From contig CP130629.1 of NCBI GenBank assembly GCA_030644725.1, positions 1,900,795 through 1,964,794 of the forward strand: a stretch of DNA of 64,000 nucleotides. The letters run 5' to 3'. Origin of the DNA: Candidatus Electrothrix communis (lineage in GTDB: Bacteria; Desulfobacterota; Desulfobulbia; Desulfobulbales; Desulfobulbaceae). The translations under genes were made by a program, and so were the position numbers. The notes under the pieces are model-generated. The model had not been told where the DNA came from, did not search any database, and saw only the letters and a program-made list of their open reading frames with translations. This document shows positions 46,533 through 55,319 of the stretch, piece after piece (within the stretch, counting starts at the first letter, position 1; every line of letters starts with the position of its first letter).

Positions 46533-48494
46533 ATGGACACGATATTTGTGTCGATTTTTATCATACTGGCAGGAGGGACAGCCGCGCTTTTCCTCTCCCG
46601 CCGGTTTATCCTGATGCAGCGTGTCGTCATCGGGACCACAGCACTGGGCTGTGCCGCCGGTTTATGTTACGCGCTCACCCGCCTTTTCGGCAACACAGCG
46701 GTTGCAACGGCGACATGGGCTTGGCTGCATATTTTTGAGCTCTCCTTTACAGTGGACAGTGTCTCCCTGTTTTTCCTGATTCCGGTCTTCCTTATTCCGC
46801 CGCTGGTCCTGGTCTACAGCCTGGACTATCTGACAGAGGGAAAGAAAAACCTGCGCATTGCCATTAATTATTTCCTCACCACCCTGTTGGTGGTTTCAAT
46901 GGTCATGGTGGTTACTGCCGCAAACATGATTACCTTTGCCTTGGCCTGGGAAATCATGTCCATTGCCTCCTTCTTTCTGGTGATTTTCGATTATCAGGAT
47001 AAGGAGAAACGAAAGGCTGGCTACCTGTACCTGATTTTTGTGCAGGGCGGAGCCATGTTCCTCTTTGCTGCATTCGCAATCATCTACCAGCACACGGGCA
47101 GCTTTGATTTTGCCGCTGTATCCACCATGCCGGATAACCAAAAACTGCTGGTCTTTATTCTCGCCCTGATCGCCTTTGGATCCAAAGCCGGGCTTTTTCC
47201 GCTCCACATCTGGATGTCAGGCAGCTATTCCTCCGCACCAGGGCATCTGCCAGCTCTCATGTCCGGGGTCATGTCCAAAATGGGCATCTACGGCATTCTG
47301 CGCATCTATCTCTTGCTTGATCAACCATCGCCGATATTTGCCAATATCGTCCTGATCTGCGGAATACTCACCGGCCTTACCGGAGTTGTTTACGCGTTGG
47401 TCCGCCAGAATATCAAAAAACTGCTGGCCTACAGCTCAATGGAAAACATCGGCATCATCCTCATCGGTCTGGGCATAGGTATGCTCGGCGCTGGCGAAAA
47501 TAATCAGGCTATGGCGTTCTTCGGCTTTGCCGGAGCCCTGCTCCATGTGTTCAACCATTCCGTGTTCAAATCGCTGCTCTTTATGGGAGCGGCTGCTGTC
47601 GAGCAACAAACAGGTACCAACAGCATAGAAAATTTAGGCGGATTATTGAAAAAAATGCCCATCACCGGAAAAACCTTTCTGGTCGGCTCAACGGCTATTT
47701 CCGGTCTGCCTCCCTTTGCTGGCTTTGTCAGTGAGTTTCTGATTTATTACGGCGCATTTCAAGGTGTCGACACCCATCGCCTTTCTTTTATCCTGGCGAT
47801 TTTCGCCATCATCTCCCTGGCCCTCATCGGTGGTCTGGCAGCTGCCGTGTTCACTAAAGTGGCTGGTCTGGCCTTTCTCGGCGCAGCCCGCACCGACAAG
47901 GTGGAACAGGCTCAAGAGGTCGGCTTTTCCATGAAGCTGGTAATGATTCTGCTGGCCGGGGCCTGTCTTTTTATCGGCTTAGTACCTGCGCCCTTTATCC
48001 GAACCGCCTTTGCCGGTATTCGAGATATTACCTTTATTGCCGGTTATGACAGTCAGGCTTTTCTCGCAACAGCCACCCAACTTTCACAAACCACCCTGCT
48101 CTTTGTTTGCATAGTCCTGCTTGTAGCCCTGCTGCGCCAGTTCCTGTACTTGAACAAACGTATCAGGCAGGCCGGGACCTGGGGCTGCGGTTTCACCAAA
48201 CCCACCGTTCGTATTCAGTACACCGGGGCCTCCTATGCTGATGAGATGGTCGGTTTCTTCAGCTGGCTGACTCCTGTCACCCGGCTCTATTCCGGTATCA
48301 CCCGAATTTTTCCGCGCAGAGCAACCTGGCATATGCAATCTGAGGATGTCGCGTTGATGAATTATGAACGGGTACTCGTCAGGCCGCTGTACAATCTGGT
48401 CTATAAATTACGCTGGATTCAACACGGAAACATTCAGCTCTATATCGCCTACATTATCGCGGCGATGATTGTCCTGCTGGTGTTTGTTCTCTGA
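46533..48494 (+). CDS. hyfB: HyfB/NuoL-like proton-translocating membrane subunit
   Basis: I start at ATG 46533 (653 residues), six bases after GGAGG; in-frame ATGs further upstream lack a site. It is an antiporter-like subunit with about 15 membrane segments. It contains the Mrp/NuoL core (LAWEIMSIASFFLVIF, SKAGLFPLHIWMSGSYSSAPGHLPALMSGVMSKMGIYG in two parts, YSSMENIGII, and LHVFNHSVFKSLLFMG), including the Lys and His residues of the proton path. It is the first of six complex-I-like genes after the LCIB-like protein. Confidence 0.9.
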   Translation: MDTIFVSIFIILAGGTAALFLSRRFILMQRVVIGTTALGCAAGLCYALTRLFGNTAVATATWAWLHIFELSFTVDSVSLFFLIPVFLIPPLVLVYSLDYLTEGKKNLRIAINYFLTTLLVVSMVMVVTAANMITFALAWEIMSIASFFLVIFDYQDKEKRKAGYLYLIFVQGGAMFLFAAFAIIYQHTGSFDFAAVSTMPDNQKLLVFILALIAFGSKAGLFPLHIWMSGSYSSAPGHLPALMSGVMSKMGIYGILRIYLLLDQPSPIFANIVLICGILTGLTGVVYALVRQNIKKLLAYSSMENIGIILIGLGIGMLGAGENNQAMAFFGFAGALLHVFNHSVFKSLLFMGAAAVEQQTGTNSIENLGGLLKKMPITGKTFLVGSTAISGLPPFAGFVSEFLIYYGAFQGVDTHRLSFILAIFAIISLALIGGLAAAVFTKVAGLAFLGAARTDKVEQAQEVGFSMKLVMILLAGACLFIGLVPAPFIRTAFAGIRDITFIAGYDSQAFLATATQLSQTTLLFVCIVLLVALLRQFLYLNKRIRQAGTWGCGFTKPTVRIQYTGASYADEMVGFFSWLTPVTRLYSGITRIFPRRATWHMQSEDVALMNYERVLVRPLYNLVYKLRWIQHGNIQLYIAYIIAAMIVLLVFVL

Positions 48495-48592
48495 TAACAC
48501 TGCTACATACCCACATAAACAACGCGGGCCTTTGCTTTCTGCTCGTGCAAACATATTACGTTATTACGTTTTAAGGTAACCTGAGGTAATCC

Positions 48593-49510
48593 ATGGATTC
48601 TGTACTCTCATTCTGTTGCGCCCTGCTGATCGCGCCCCTGTTCCCGGCAGTGATCCAGAAGGTCAAGGCCTGGTTCGGCGGCAAACAGGGGCCGCCCCTG
48701 CTGATCAATTATTACACCCTGTTGAAGCTGCTGCAAAAGGGTTCTGTTTACAGCACCAGCACCAGCTTTGTCTTTCGACTCGGGCCGATCATCAGCGCGG
48801 CAACCGGGTTGATGCTGCTGCTCTTTTTTCCTTTTGCCGGAGCAACCCCCCTCTTTTCTTTTCACGGCGATGTCATCATCTTGTTTTACCTGATGGGGCT
48901 CGGTCGCTTCTTTACCATTCTCGCCGCCCTGGACACAGCCTCGCCTTTTGAGGGTATGGGCGCGGCCCGTGAGGCTTTTTTCTCCAGCCTTGCTGAACCC
49001 ACGGTCTTCACCATCCTCTTTCTCTTTTTTAAGATCAGCGGCAGCCTCAGTTTTGCCGGTTTCTTTTCCAGCCCAACACCGGTTGCTCTGACAGGAGGCT
49101 ACGGAGCAGCTGTTCTGCTTGCTGCTGCGGCCCTATACATTGTTATGCTGACTGAAAACTCCAGGGTACCGGTGGATGACCCGGCCACCCATCTGGAGCT
49201 GACCATGATCCATGAAGTCATGATTCTTGACCACAGCGGTCCGGATCTGGCCCTGATTGAGACCGGAGCCTGGTGCAAGCTTCTTTTCTACACCTCCTTT
49301 CTCGCCTCCATCATCTGGTTTCCCCGGTTCGACAGTTGCCTAGTCAATGCCGTCCTGTTTTATGGTGTTGTTGCGCTTATCGCTGTTTCCATCGGGGTTG
49401 TCGAATCCATCACAGCCAGATACAAAATGAACCTGGTGCCAAAATTCATTATGAATGCCTTTGCACTGGTGTTCTTTGTCATTATCCTCACTATGGAGTT
49501 TGCCCAATGA
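48593..49510 (+). CDS. hyfC: HyfC/NuoH-like membrane subunit
   Basis: This 305-residue protein with eight membrane segments is homologous to the NuoH/HycD anchor that connects the soluble arm to the membrane arm. Conserved family text includes GKQGPPLLINYYTLLKLLQKG, ASPFEGMGAAREAFFS and ENSRVPVDDPATHLELTMIHE, the last holding the acidic residues of the cavity. GAGG precedes the ATG. Its stop overlaps the following start by four bases (ATGA). Confidence 0.92.
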   Translation: MDSVLSFCCALLIAPLFPAVIQKVKAWFGGKQGPPLLINYYTLLKLLQKGSVYSTSTSFVFRLGPIISAATGLMLLLFFPFAGATPLFSFHGDVIILFYLMGLGRFFTILAALDTASPFEGMGAAREAFFSSLAEPTVFTILFLFFKISGSLSFAGFFSSPTPVALTGGYGAAVLLAAAALYIVMLTENSRVPVDDPATHLELTMIHEVMILDHSGPDLALIETGAWCKLLFYTSFLASIIWFPRFDSCLVNAVLFYGVVALIAVSIGVVESITARYKMNLVPKFIMNAFALVFFVIILTMEFAQ

Positions 49511-50208
49511 TACAGCTGACCAATATCCTTCTTGGCCTGACGCTGCTGTCCGTGCTGCTATCTCTTGGGTCTAACCGACTTGTTTCGTTGGTGAAAATCA
49601 TAACCTTTCAGGGAATCATTGTTTCTCTGATCCCTTTTACCCTGCTCTTTCAGGAACATCACGGTGAGATAGGAGCAGGCAATATCTTGATTTTTCAGGC
49701 TATGATCATTATCAAGGGAATTCTGATCCCCTGGTTCCTGTTTACGGCCTTAAAAAAGGTGAAGATGCGGCGGGAAATTGAGCCGATCATCGGCTATCAG
49801 GCTTCTATCTTTGCCGGACTCTTTTTCATTCTGCTGTCCGCCTATATTGCCGACAGTTTCCATATTGAGCTGCACGATAAAGAGGTTTTGCTCCTGATTA
49901 CAGCTATGACCACCTTAGCAGCAGGGCTTTTTCTCCTGATGAGTCGAAAAAAAGCCATCACCCAGGTCATCGGCTATTTAATAATGGAAAACGGTATTTA
50001 TTTGATGGGTAGCGCCCTTGCTAAACAAACCCACACCCAATATGTGGTTGAGTTCGGGGTACTGCTGGACATCCTGGTCGCTATCATGATTATGGGCATT
50101 GTCCTCCATAACATCAACTCCACCTATGACGGGATGGATACCGGCAAACTGGACAGCCTCCATGATCTTGACAAGGACCGTTCTCTTTTTCACCGTTTCA
50201 AAGGCTGA
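49507..50208 (+). CDS. hyfE: HyfE-like membrane subunit (NuoK-related)
   Basis: I start at ATG 49507, overlapping the hyfC stop, giving 233 residues; an earlier start at 49273 would lie deep inside hyfC. The protein has about six membrane helices. IIIKGILIPWFLFTAL and VIGYLIMENGIYLMG match HyfE, whose helices correspond partly to NuoK with its buried Glu. It is needed for membrane-arm assembly in Hyf and related complexes. Confidence 0.88.
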   Translation: MIQLTNILLGLTLLSVLLSLGSNRLVSLVKIITFQGIIVSLIPFTLLFQEHHGEIGAGNILIFQAMIIIKGILIPWFLFTALKKVKMRREIEPIIGYQASIFAGLFFILLSAYIADSFHIELHDKEVLLLITAMTTLAAGLFLLMSRKKAITQVIGYLIMENGIYLMGSALAKQTHTQYVVEFGVLLDILVAIMIMGIVLHNINSTYDGMDTGKLDSLHDLDKDRSLFHRFKG

Positions 50209-50243
50209 AACAGGCAAGGCATCTCAACGCAAGGAATAAAATA

Positions 50244-51671
50244 ATGTTGGAACTCACCATTCTTATACCGTTACTGGCTGGCGGCGTAATCATGTTCTTC
50301 CCAGTGACACTGGGGCGAAAAATCATGATCGCTACCGGCCTGATTCATCTGCTGCTGACTATTACAGCAGTGGCTGGCAAGGCAACGCCTTGTGCGTCTA
50401 AATATTTCTCCACAACTCCGGAAGGCCTGCTCATTCTGCTGGTTACCTCCTTTGTCTTTTTCTTTATCTCGATCTATGCTTCCTCCTACATGGAAGAAGT
50501 GGAAATTTCCAGTGAGCCTATCTACCTCGGCTGCACGATGTTCTTTCTGGCCAGCATGTCCATGGTCGCCTTAGCAGATCATATCGTGGTACTGTGGATA
50601 GCCATTGAAGCCACAACCCTGATGAGCGCACCGCTGATCTTTCTTCATCGCTCCAAAACTGCTCTGGAAGCGACCTGGAAATACGTGATGATCTGTTCGG
50701 TGGGGATCGCCTTGGCCCTGCTGGGTTGTTTTCTGATTGTTCTGTCTATGGATTTGGGTGGAGTGGATGTGCCGATCACCTTCAGCTCCTTGGCCCAGGT
50801 TGCGGAGCAGCTGGATCCGATCTGGCTCAAAGCAGGTTTTATCTTCTTGATTATCGGTTACGGTACCAAAATGGGTCTGGCTCCCATGCACACCTGGTTG
50901 CCGGATGCGCACAGCGAAGCACCCAGCCCGGCTTCGGCCCTGCTTTCCGGTGCTCTGTTGAACTGTGCCTTTCTTGGGGTGTATCGCGGCCATCAGCTCC
51001 TCTATCAGGCGGGCCTCGGCGAATTTTCAGGCAATATTCTGATCGGTTTCGGGCTGCTCTCCATGCTCATAGCCGCAATATTTATCTTTGATCAGACCGG
51101 TTATAAACGAATGCTGGCCTATTCCAGTATCGAAAATATGGGTATTATCGCCTTTGGTGTAGGTATCGGCGGATTAGCCACCTACGGAGCCATACTCCAC
51201 CTTATCCATCATTCCTTGATCAAGTCTTCCCTATTTCTTTCCGCTGGAAATATTCTGTTGGGATACGGCAGCAAGCTCATTGAAAAGACGGGAAATATGG
51301 CAAAGCTTTTCCCCAAGACCTTCATCGCCTTTTTTGCTGGGTTCGCCGGAATCTCGGGTTTCCCTCCCTTTGGTGTTTTTATCAGCGAATTACTGATCAT
51401 CATGGGAGCTTTTCAACAAGGCCGCTCTTTACCAGCAATTATCTTCATCATTGCCCTGATTTTTATTTTTGCAGGGGCCTCCCGGCTAGTTATGAAAATG
51501 AGCTTTGGAAAACATGAAGGTGAAATACTTGTCGAAGAAAAACTGATAAGGGTACTGCCGTCCTATGCCTTACTCTTCACCTCATTCATACTTTGTGTCT
51601 GGCTGCCGGACAGCCTGTATGAGATCATACTTTCAGCAATAGCCACAGTCGGAGGCGGGATCAATGGATAA
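50244..51671 (+). CDS. hyfF: HyfF/NuoN-like proton-translocating membrane subunit
   Basis: This 475-residue second antiporter-like subunit has about 14 helices: WIAIEATTLMSAPLIF with the channel Glu, KMGLAPMHTWLPDAHSEAPS, YSSIENMGIIAFG, and LIHHSLIKSSLFLSAG. It completes a membrane arm with two pumping modules, as in Hyf. Its end overlaps the start of the large subunit gene by eight bases. Confidence 0.92.
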   Translation: MLELTILIPLLAGGVIMFFPVTLGRKIMIATGLIHLLLTITAVAGKATPCASKYFSTTPEGLLILLVTSFVFFFISIYASSYMEEVEISSEPIYLGCTMFFLASMSMVALADHIVVLWIAIEATTLMSAPLIFLHRSKTALEATWKYVMICSVGIALALLGCFLIVLSMDLGGVDVPITFSSLAQVAEQLDPIWLKAGFIFLIIGYGTKMGLAPMHTWLPDAHSEAPSPASALLSGALLNCAFLGVYRGHQLLYQAGLGEFSGNILIGFGLLSMLIAAIFIFDQTGYKRMLAYSSIENMGIIAFGVGIGGLATYGAILHLIHHSLIKSSLFLSAGNILLGYGSKLIEKTGNMAKLFPKTFIAFFAGFAGISGFPPFGVFISELLIIMGAFQQGRSLPAIIFIIALIFIFAGASRLVMKMSFGKHEGEILVEEKLIRVLPSYALLFTSFILCVWLPDSLYEIILSAIATVGGGING

Positions 51672-53199
51672 ACTCCTGTACATACACAACGGGGAAAGAG
51701 TACACCGCTCTGCCATCCCACATCTTTCATTTCATGAATTCCGCAGCGAATTGCTTGACTTTACTGAAGCGGGTGGCCAGATAGTGCAGTTTTTCGCATA
51801 CGACGAAAACAACAAAGAGAATCAAGGTAAAGGCTCCCTGAAATTGCTTGCCGTGCTGCGCAACGAGAGCAACGATAAACTCTGTGTTACCGGCTGCGAT
51901 GCCCCGGACAGTTTTGATTCACTGACCGCTGTGACAGAAAAATTTCATATGTTCGAGCGGGAGCTCGGGGAGCAGTACGGCCTCAAGGCTGAAAGTCATC
52001 CCTGGTGGAAAATGGTGCGTTACCAGCAAAACTGCACCGGCAAACCCGATGTGTTCGGCAATAATTACAGTGAGAATATTCCAGGCAACTATCCCTATTT
52101 CGCCGTGGAAGGTGAAGGTGTGCATGAAGTGGCTGTGGGGCCTGTGCATGCCGGAATCATTGAGCCGGGCCATTTCCGTTTCCAATGCTTTGGCGAGCGG
52201 GTTTTTCACCTGGAGATCCAACTCGGCTATCAGCATCGCGGGGTGGAACACCTGCTGCAAACGGTGCCTATGAAGCGCTTGCCGATCATCGGCGAAACCA
52301 TTTCCGGGGACACCAGTATCGGCCACGGCCTGTGCATGGCCCAAGGAATCGAGTCCTTAGCCGACCTTGAGGTTGATGAAGGATCCAAGGTCGTGCGGAC
52401 CTTGGCGCTGGAGCTGGAGCGTATTGCTAATCACATCGGTGACCTTGGCGCACTCAGTCTGGACGTGGCCTTTAGCCCGCCAGCAGCCTATTTCGGAAGG
52501 ATCAGAGGAGAATACCTGAATCTCAGCCAGATACTGGGCGGAAATCGATTCGGTCGGGGGCTGATTCGTCCCGGCGGGGTAACCAAGGTCATGGGTGAGG
52601 AGCAACGGCAGCTTATTCAGGAAAAAATGACGGAATTAACCCCGGAGGTCGAGCATGTCAACGATCTTATTTTCTCCACTCCCAGCGTGCGTGGTCGTTT
52701 TGACCATACCGGCACAGTAAGCCGGGAAAATGCGGAAAAAATCGGTTTGGTCGGCTATGCAGGCAGGGCCTGCGGTCTTCCCTACGATGCCAGGGTCAAA
52801 TTCCCCACGGAATGCTATGGAGACCTGCCCGGCAACAGCAACAATAAAACCGACGGCGATGTGGCCTCCAGAGCCGAGGTCCGCCGAGAAGAGATCATGC
52901 ACTCCATTCATCTGGTCAATACGCTGCTTGCCCGCAGCGAAGAGGCGAACAGCTATACGCCCCAAAAAACAGAGCTGGCCCCGGACTCCTTTGTGGTAAC
53001 CGTCAATGAGGCATGGCGCGGTGAGGCCTCCCATTGCATCCTCACTGATGCACAGGGAAAAATACTCAGGTATAAGGTGAAAGACCCGTCGTTTCACAAC
53101 TGGACCGGCTTGGCGCTGTCCCTACGAGAGCAGGGGATTTCCGACTTCCCCCTGTGCAACAAGAGCTTTAACCTTTCTTACTGCGGCTTCGACCTGTAG
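51664..53199 (+). CDS. hyfG: HyfG/NuoCD-like large subunit without NiFe ligands
   Basis: This 511-residue fusion has a NuoC-like N-terminal domain (about 1-150, ERELGEQYGLKAESHPWW) and a NuoD/hydrogenase-large-like domain (LEIQLGYQHRGVEHLL, LELERIANHIGDLGAL). In group 4 NiFe hydrogenases the first motif reads RxCGxC and the last DPCxxC. Here the equivalent places read GETISGDTSIGHGLCMAQ and FPLCNKSFNLSYCGFDL, so the four bridging cysteines are absent. The subunit therefore belongs with the energy-converting hydrogenase-related (Ehr) type complexes and probably does not handle hydrogen. Confidence 0.88.
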   Translation: MDKLLYIHNGERVHRSAIPHLSFHEFRSELLDFTEAGGQIVQFFAYDENNKENQGKGSLKLLAVLRNESNDKLCVTGCDAPDSFDSLTAVTEKFHMFERELGEQYGLKAESHPWWKMVRYQQNCTGKPDVFGNNYSENIPGNYPYFAVEGEGVHEVAVGPVHAGIIEPGHFRFQCFGERVFHLEIQLGYQHRGVEHLLQTVPMKRLPIIGETISGDTSIGHGLCMAQGIESLADLEVDEGSKVVRTLALELERIANHIGDLGALSLDVAFSPPAAYFGRIRGEYLNLSQILGGNRFGRGLIRPGGVTKVMGEEQRQLIQEKMTELTPEVEHVNDLIFSTPSVRGRFDHTGTVSRENAEKIGLVGYAGRACGLPYDARVKFPTECYGDLPGNSNNKTDGDVASRAEVRREEIMHSIHLVNTLLARSEEANSYTPQKTELAPDSFVVTVNEAWRGEASHCILTDAQGKILRYKVKDPSFHNWTGLALSLREQGISDFPLCNKSFNLSYCGFDL

Positions 53200-53228
53200 G
53201 CCGACCTCGAAGAATATAAGGTATTTTT

Positions 53229-53972
53229 ATGTTAAAAGTCATTAAAAACAGATTTGAACAGGGACATCGCACAACGAAATATCCCGAAGAAAAGATCAAC
53301 CTGTATAAACGATTTCGAGGATTGCCGACTGTTGATCCAGACTGCGACCCCGCTGTGGTGCAACAATGTGCCGAGGCCTGCCCTCAAGAGGCGATTGATT
53401 CTGCATCCTGCCGGATTGATCTGGGGAAATGCGTTTTCTGTGGCCTCTGCGAAACCCTGTCTGAGGGCAAATTTGCCTGCTTCAGCCAAAATATTGAGAT
53501 GGGGACTGCTGCCCGCGACGATCTGCTGTTTTCAGGCAGCCTGCCCGAATTAGCTGAGCACTCTAAGACGCATTTTAAAAAACTCTTCGGGCGGTCACTT
53601 CAACTGCGTCAGATCTCGGCAGGGGGCTGCAACGCTTGCGAGGCCGATACCAACGTGCTGAACACCCCCTTCTTTGACCTGTCCCGCTTCGGCATTCAGT
53701 TTGTGGCCTCGCCCCGGCATGCCGACGGTATTCACGTCACCGGGCCGGTCTCAAAAAATATGCGTCAGGCCGTGCTCACCACCTGGGAGGCTGTGCCCGA
53801 CCCCAAAGTTGTGATCGCATCTGGAGCCTGTGCTATCTCGGGCGGACCCTTTTACGGCAGCGATGATATTGTCGGCGACCTGAACAGCCTAATTCCGGTG
53901 GATCTGTATATTCCTGGGTGTCCGCCGCATCCGTTGACCACCCTGCATGCTTTGTTGTCGTTTTTTAAGTAG
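53229..53972 (+). CDS. hyfI: HyfI-like small subunit fused to a ferredoxin domain
   Basis: This 247-residue protein has a ferredoxin-type region in its first 85 residues (CAEACPQEAI, then CRIDLGKCVFCGLCETL). The NuoB/hydrogenase-small-subunit domain follows with ligands GGCNACE, ASGACAISGG and PGCPPHP for the proximal [4Fe-4S] cluster. Electrons could enter from reduced ferredoxin and pass to this cluster. It merges the roles of HyfH and HyfI, which are separate in E. coli, and is the last gene of the operon. Confidence 0.88.
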   Translation: MLKVIKNRFEQGHRTTKYPEEKINLYKRFRGLPTVDPDCDPAVVQQCAEACPQEAIDSASCRIDLGKCVFCGLCETLSEGKFACFSQNIEMGTAARDDLLFSGSLPELAEHSKTHFKKLFGRSLQLRQISAGGCNACEADTNVLNTPFFDLSRFGIQFVASPRHADGIHVTGPVSKNMRQAVLTTWEAVPDPKVVIASGACAISGGPFYGSDDIVGDLNSLIPVDLYIPGCPPHPLTTLHALLSFFK

Positions 53973-54018
53973 CTTATTAAGTAGCCTGTACGTGTTTGAT
54001 GCAAGATGACGCAAAATA

Positions 54019-54079
54019 AAGGCGGTTGATGATTATACGTCCTGATGCTTCTTTTTTGAGGAAGCATCTCAACCGCCTT
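54019..54079 (+). terminator. Long two-part hairpin after the hyf-like operon
   Basis: AAGGCGGTTGA (54019-54029) pairs with TCAACCGCCTT (54069-54079), and inside it GATGCTTC (54044-54051) pairs with GAAGCATC (54061-54068) around a T-rich loop. It lies about 50 bases past the hyfI stop. The structure is strong but lacks a trailing T run, so it may terminate transcription or protect the transcript end. Confidence 0.6.
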
Positions 54080-54093
54080 TCCCTCCATGCCCT

Positions 54094-54297
54094 ATGCAGG
54101 ACAAGCAGCTCACCGCTCCCGGCCCGATTCTCGGCAACCACTACATTTTTATTGACGAAATGGAATATTGCCTAAACATGACAGCTCTTTACGGTCGCTT
54201 CCTCCAAAGAGAAAGAGTTTATGTCGAACGTCCGACAACGAAAGGGGAAAGGATAAACATGATAGGAGCGTTAAGTTTTCAACGTCATGATACATGA
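54094..54297 (+). pseudogene. IS630-type transposase fragment
   Basis: The frame reads YIFIDEMEYCLNMTALYGR and then GERINMIGALSFQ, which is the central DDE domain of IS630/Tc1-like transposases, where the Asp of FIDEM is catalytic. Both the helix-turn-helix part and the last Glu region are missing. It is a relic. Confidence 0.65.
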
Positions 54298-54329
54298 TAA
54301 TATATAGTAATAACCTGTAAAACCAGAAA

Positions 54330-54461
54330 ATGAAGAGAATGCTCATGAATACAACTCATCTTTCAAAAATAAAACAAAATTTAAAAAATCACATTGCTGA
54401 ATGTCATGAAATTTTATCATCATTAGATGAACAAAATTTTACTAATCCTGCATTCGTATAA
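54330..54461 (+). CDS. Short ORF, possibly truncated, before an IS30 relic
   Basis: This 43-codon ORF (several in-frame ATGs, e.g. at 54330 and 54345) encodes a helical, AT-rich peptide (LSKIKQNLKNHIAECHEILS). It ends a hundred bases before the IS30-like transposase start and may be the beginning of a gene cut by that element. Function unknown. Confidence 0.3.
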   Translation: MKRMLMNTTHLSKIKQNLKNHIAECHEILSSLDEQNFTNPAFV

Positions 54462-54567
54462 TAAGTGCATAACCTCCTCAGGTATCTGATACCGGAAACA
54501 TCTTTGAGTAAAGCAAAACTCAAGTGTATTCTGAAAGTAGGTACTGAACCCTTTCTGGAGGTTGCAA

Positions 54568-55130
54568 ATGAACTACAAACAACTGAGTCTTGCCGAAAGA
54601 TACTATATCGACATTGAGCTGAAAAAGAAAGTGCGCATAATCAGATTGCTAAAGCAATAGGGCGCTCCCAAAGCACTGTTTCTCGGAAAATCCGTCGTAA
54701 TTCAGGCCAAAGGGGATACCGAAATAAACAGGCTGATCGTTTCGCCTTGGAACGACATGCCGACAAAGCAAAAGCAGTTAAAATGACAGGAGAAATAAAA
54801 TACATAGTTTCTGTCTGCCTTCAAAACGACTGGAGTCCTGAGCAAATCGCCGGTCGTCTGCGTGAAGAGAGCGTGGTGTGCCTTCATCATGAAACCGTAT
54901 ATCAGTACATTTTGACCGACAAAGCAAACGGAGGACAGCTTTACAGACATTTACGTCATCAGGGGAAAACATACCGGAAACGCTACGGATCAGCTCACAA
55001 CCGTACTGGGATCCCCAATCGTAGAGACATTGACGAGCGTCCTGCCGAAGTCAACGCCAGAAAGCGTATAAGTGACTGGGAAGCCGATACAATTACAGGA
55101 AAAAATCCTAATATACCAGGGCCAAGGGTT
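54568..55130 (+). pseudogene. IS30-family transposase, frameshifted and truncated
   Basis: MNYKQLSLAERYYIDIELKK opens the helix-turn-helix region. After a frame change near 54630 it continues IAKAIGRSQSTVSRKIRRN, WSPEQIAGRL, HHETVYQYI and ISDWEADTITGKN, the first catalytic Asp block. The sequence then departs from the family near 55100, so the second half with the remaining catalytic residues is gone. Confidence 0.82.
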
Positions 55131-55319
55131 TCCTATGACTTTATCCTCGAAAGAAAAAAGGCTCTACGATACCAGAATGGGTATTTTCTATCCAACTGTG
55201 TTAGTTTAATATTTACTTTTTCACCATTGCATGTTTTCTTCCTTTGAAGGAAGCGTTGTTCAGAGCATTTTTTGATAGTGCTTTAAAAAGACAACGTAAA
55301 AAAAATAAAGGAGGAGTAA

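Noticed and set aside
45259-53972. Calling the operon hydrogenase-4
   Set aside because: The large subunit lacks all four NiFe-binding cysteines, and no maturation genes are near.
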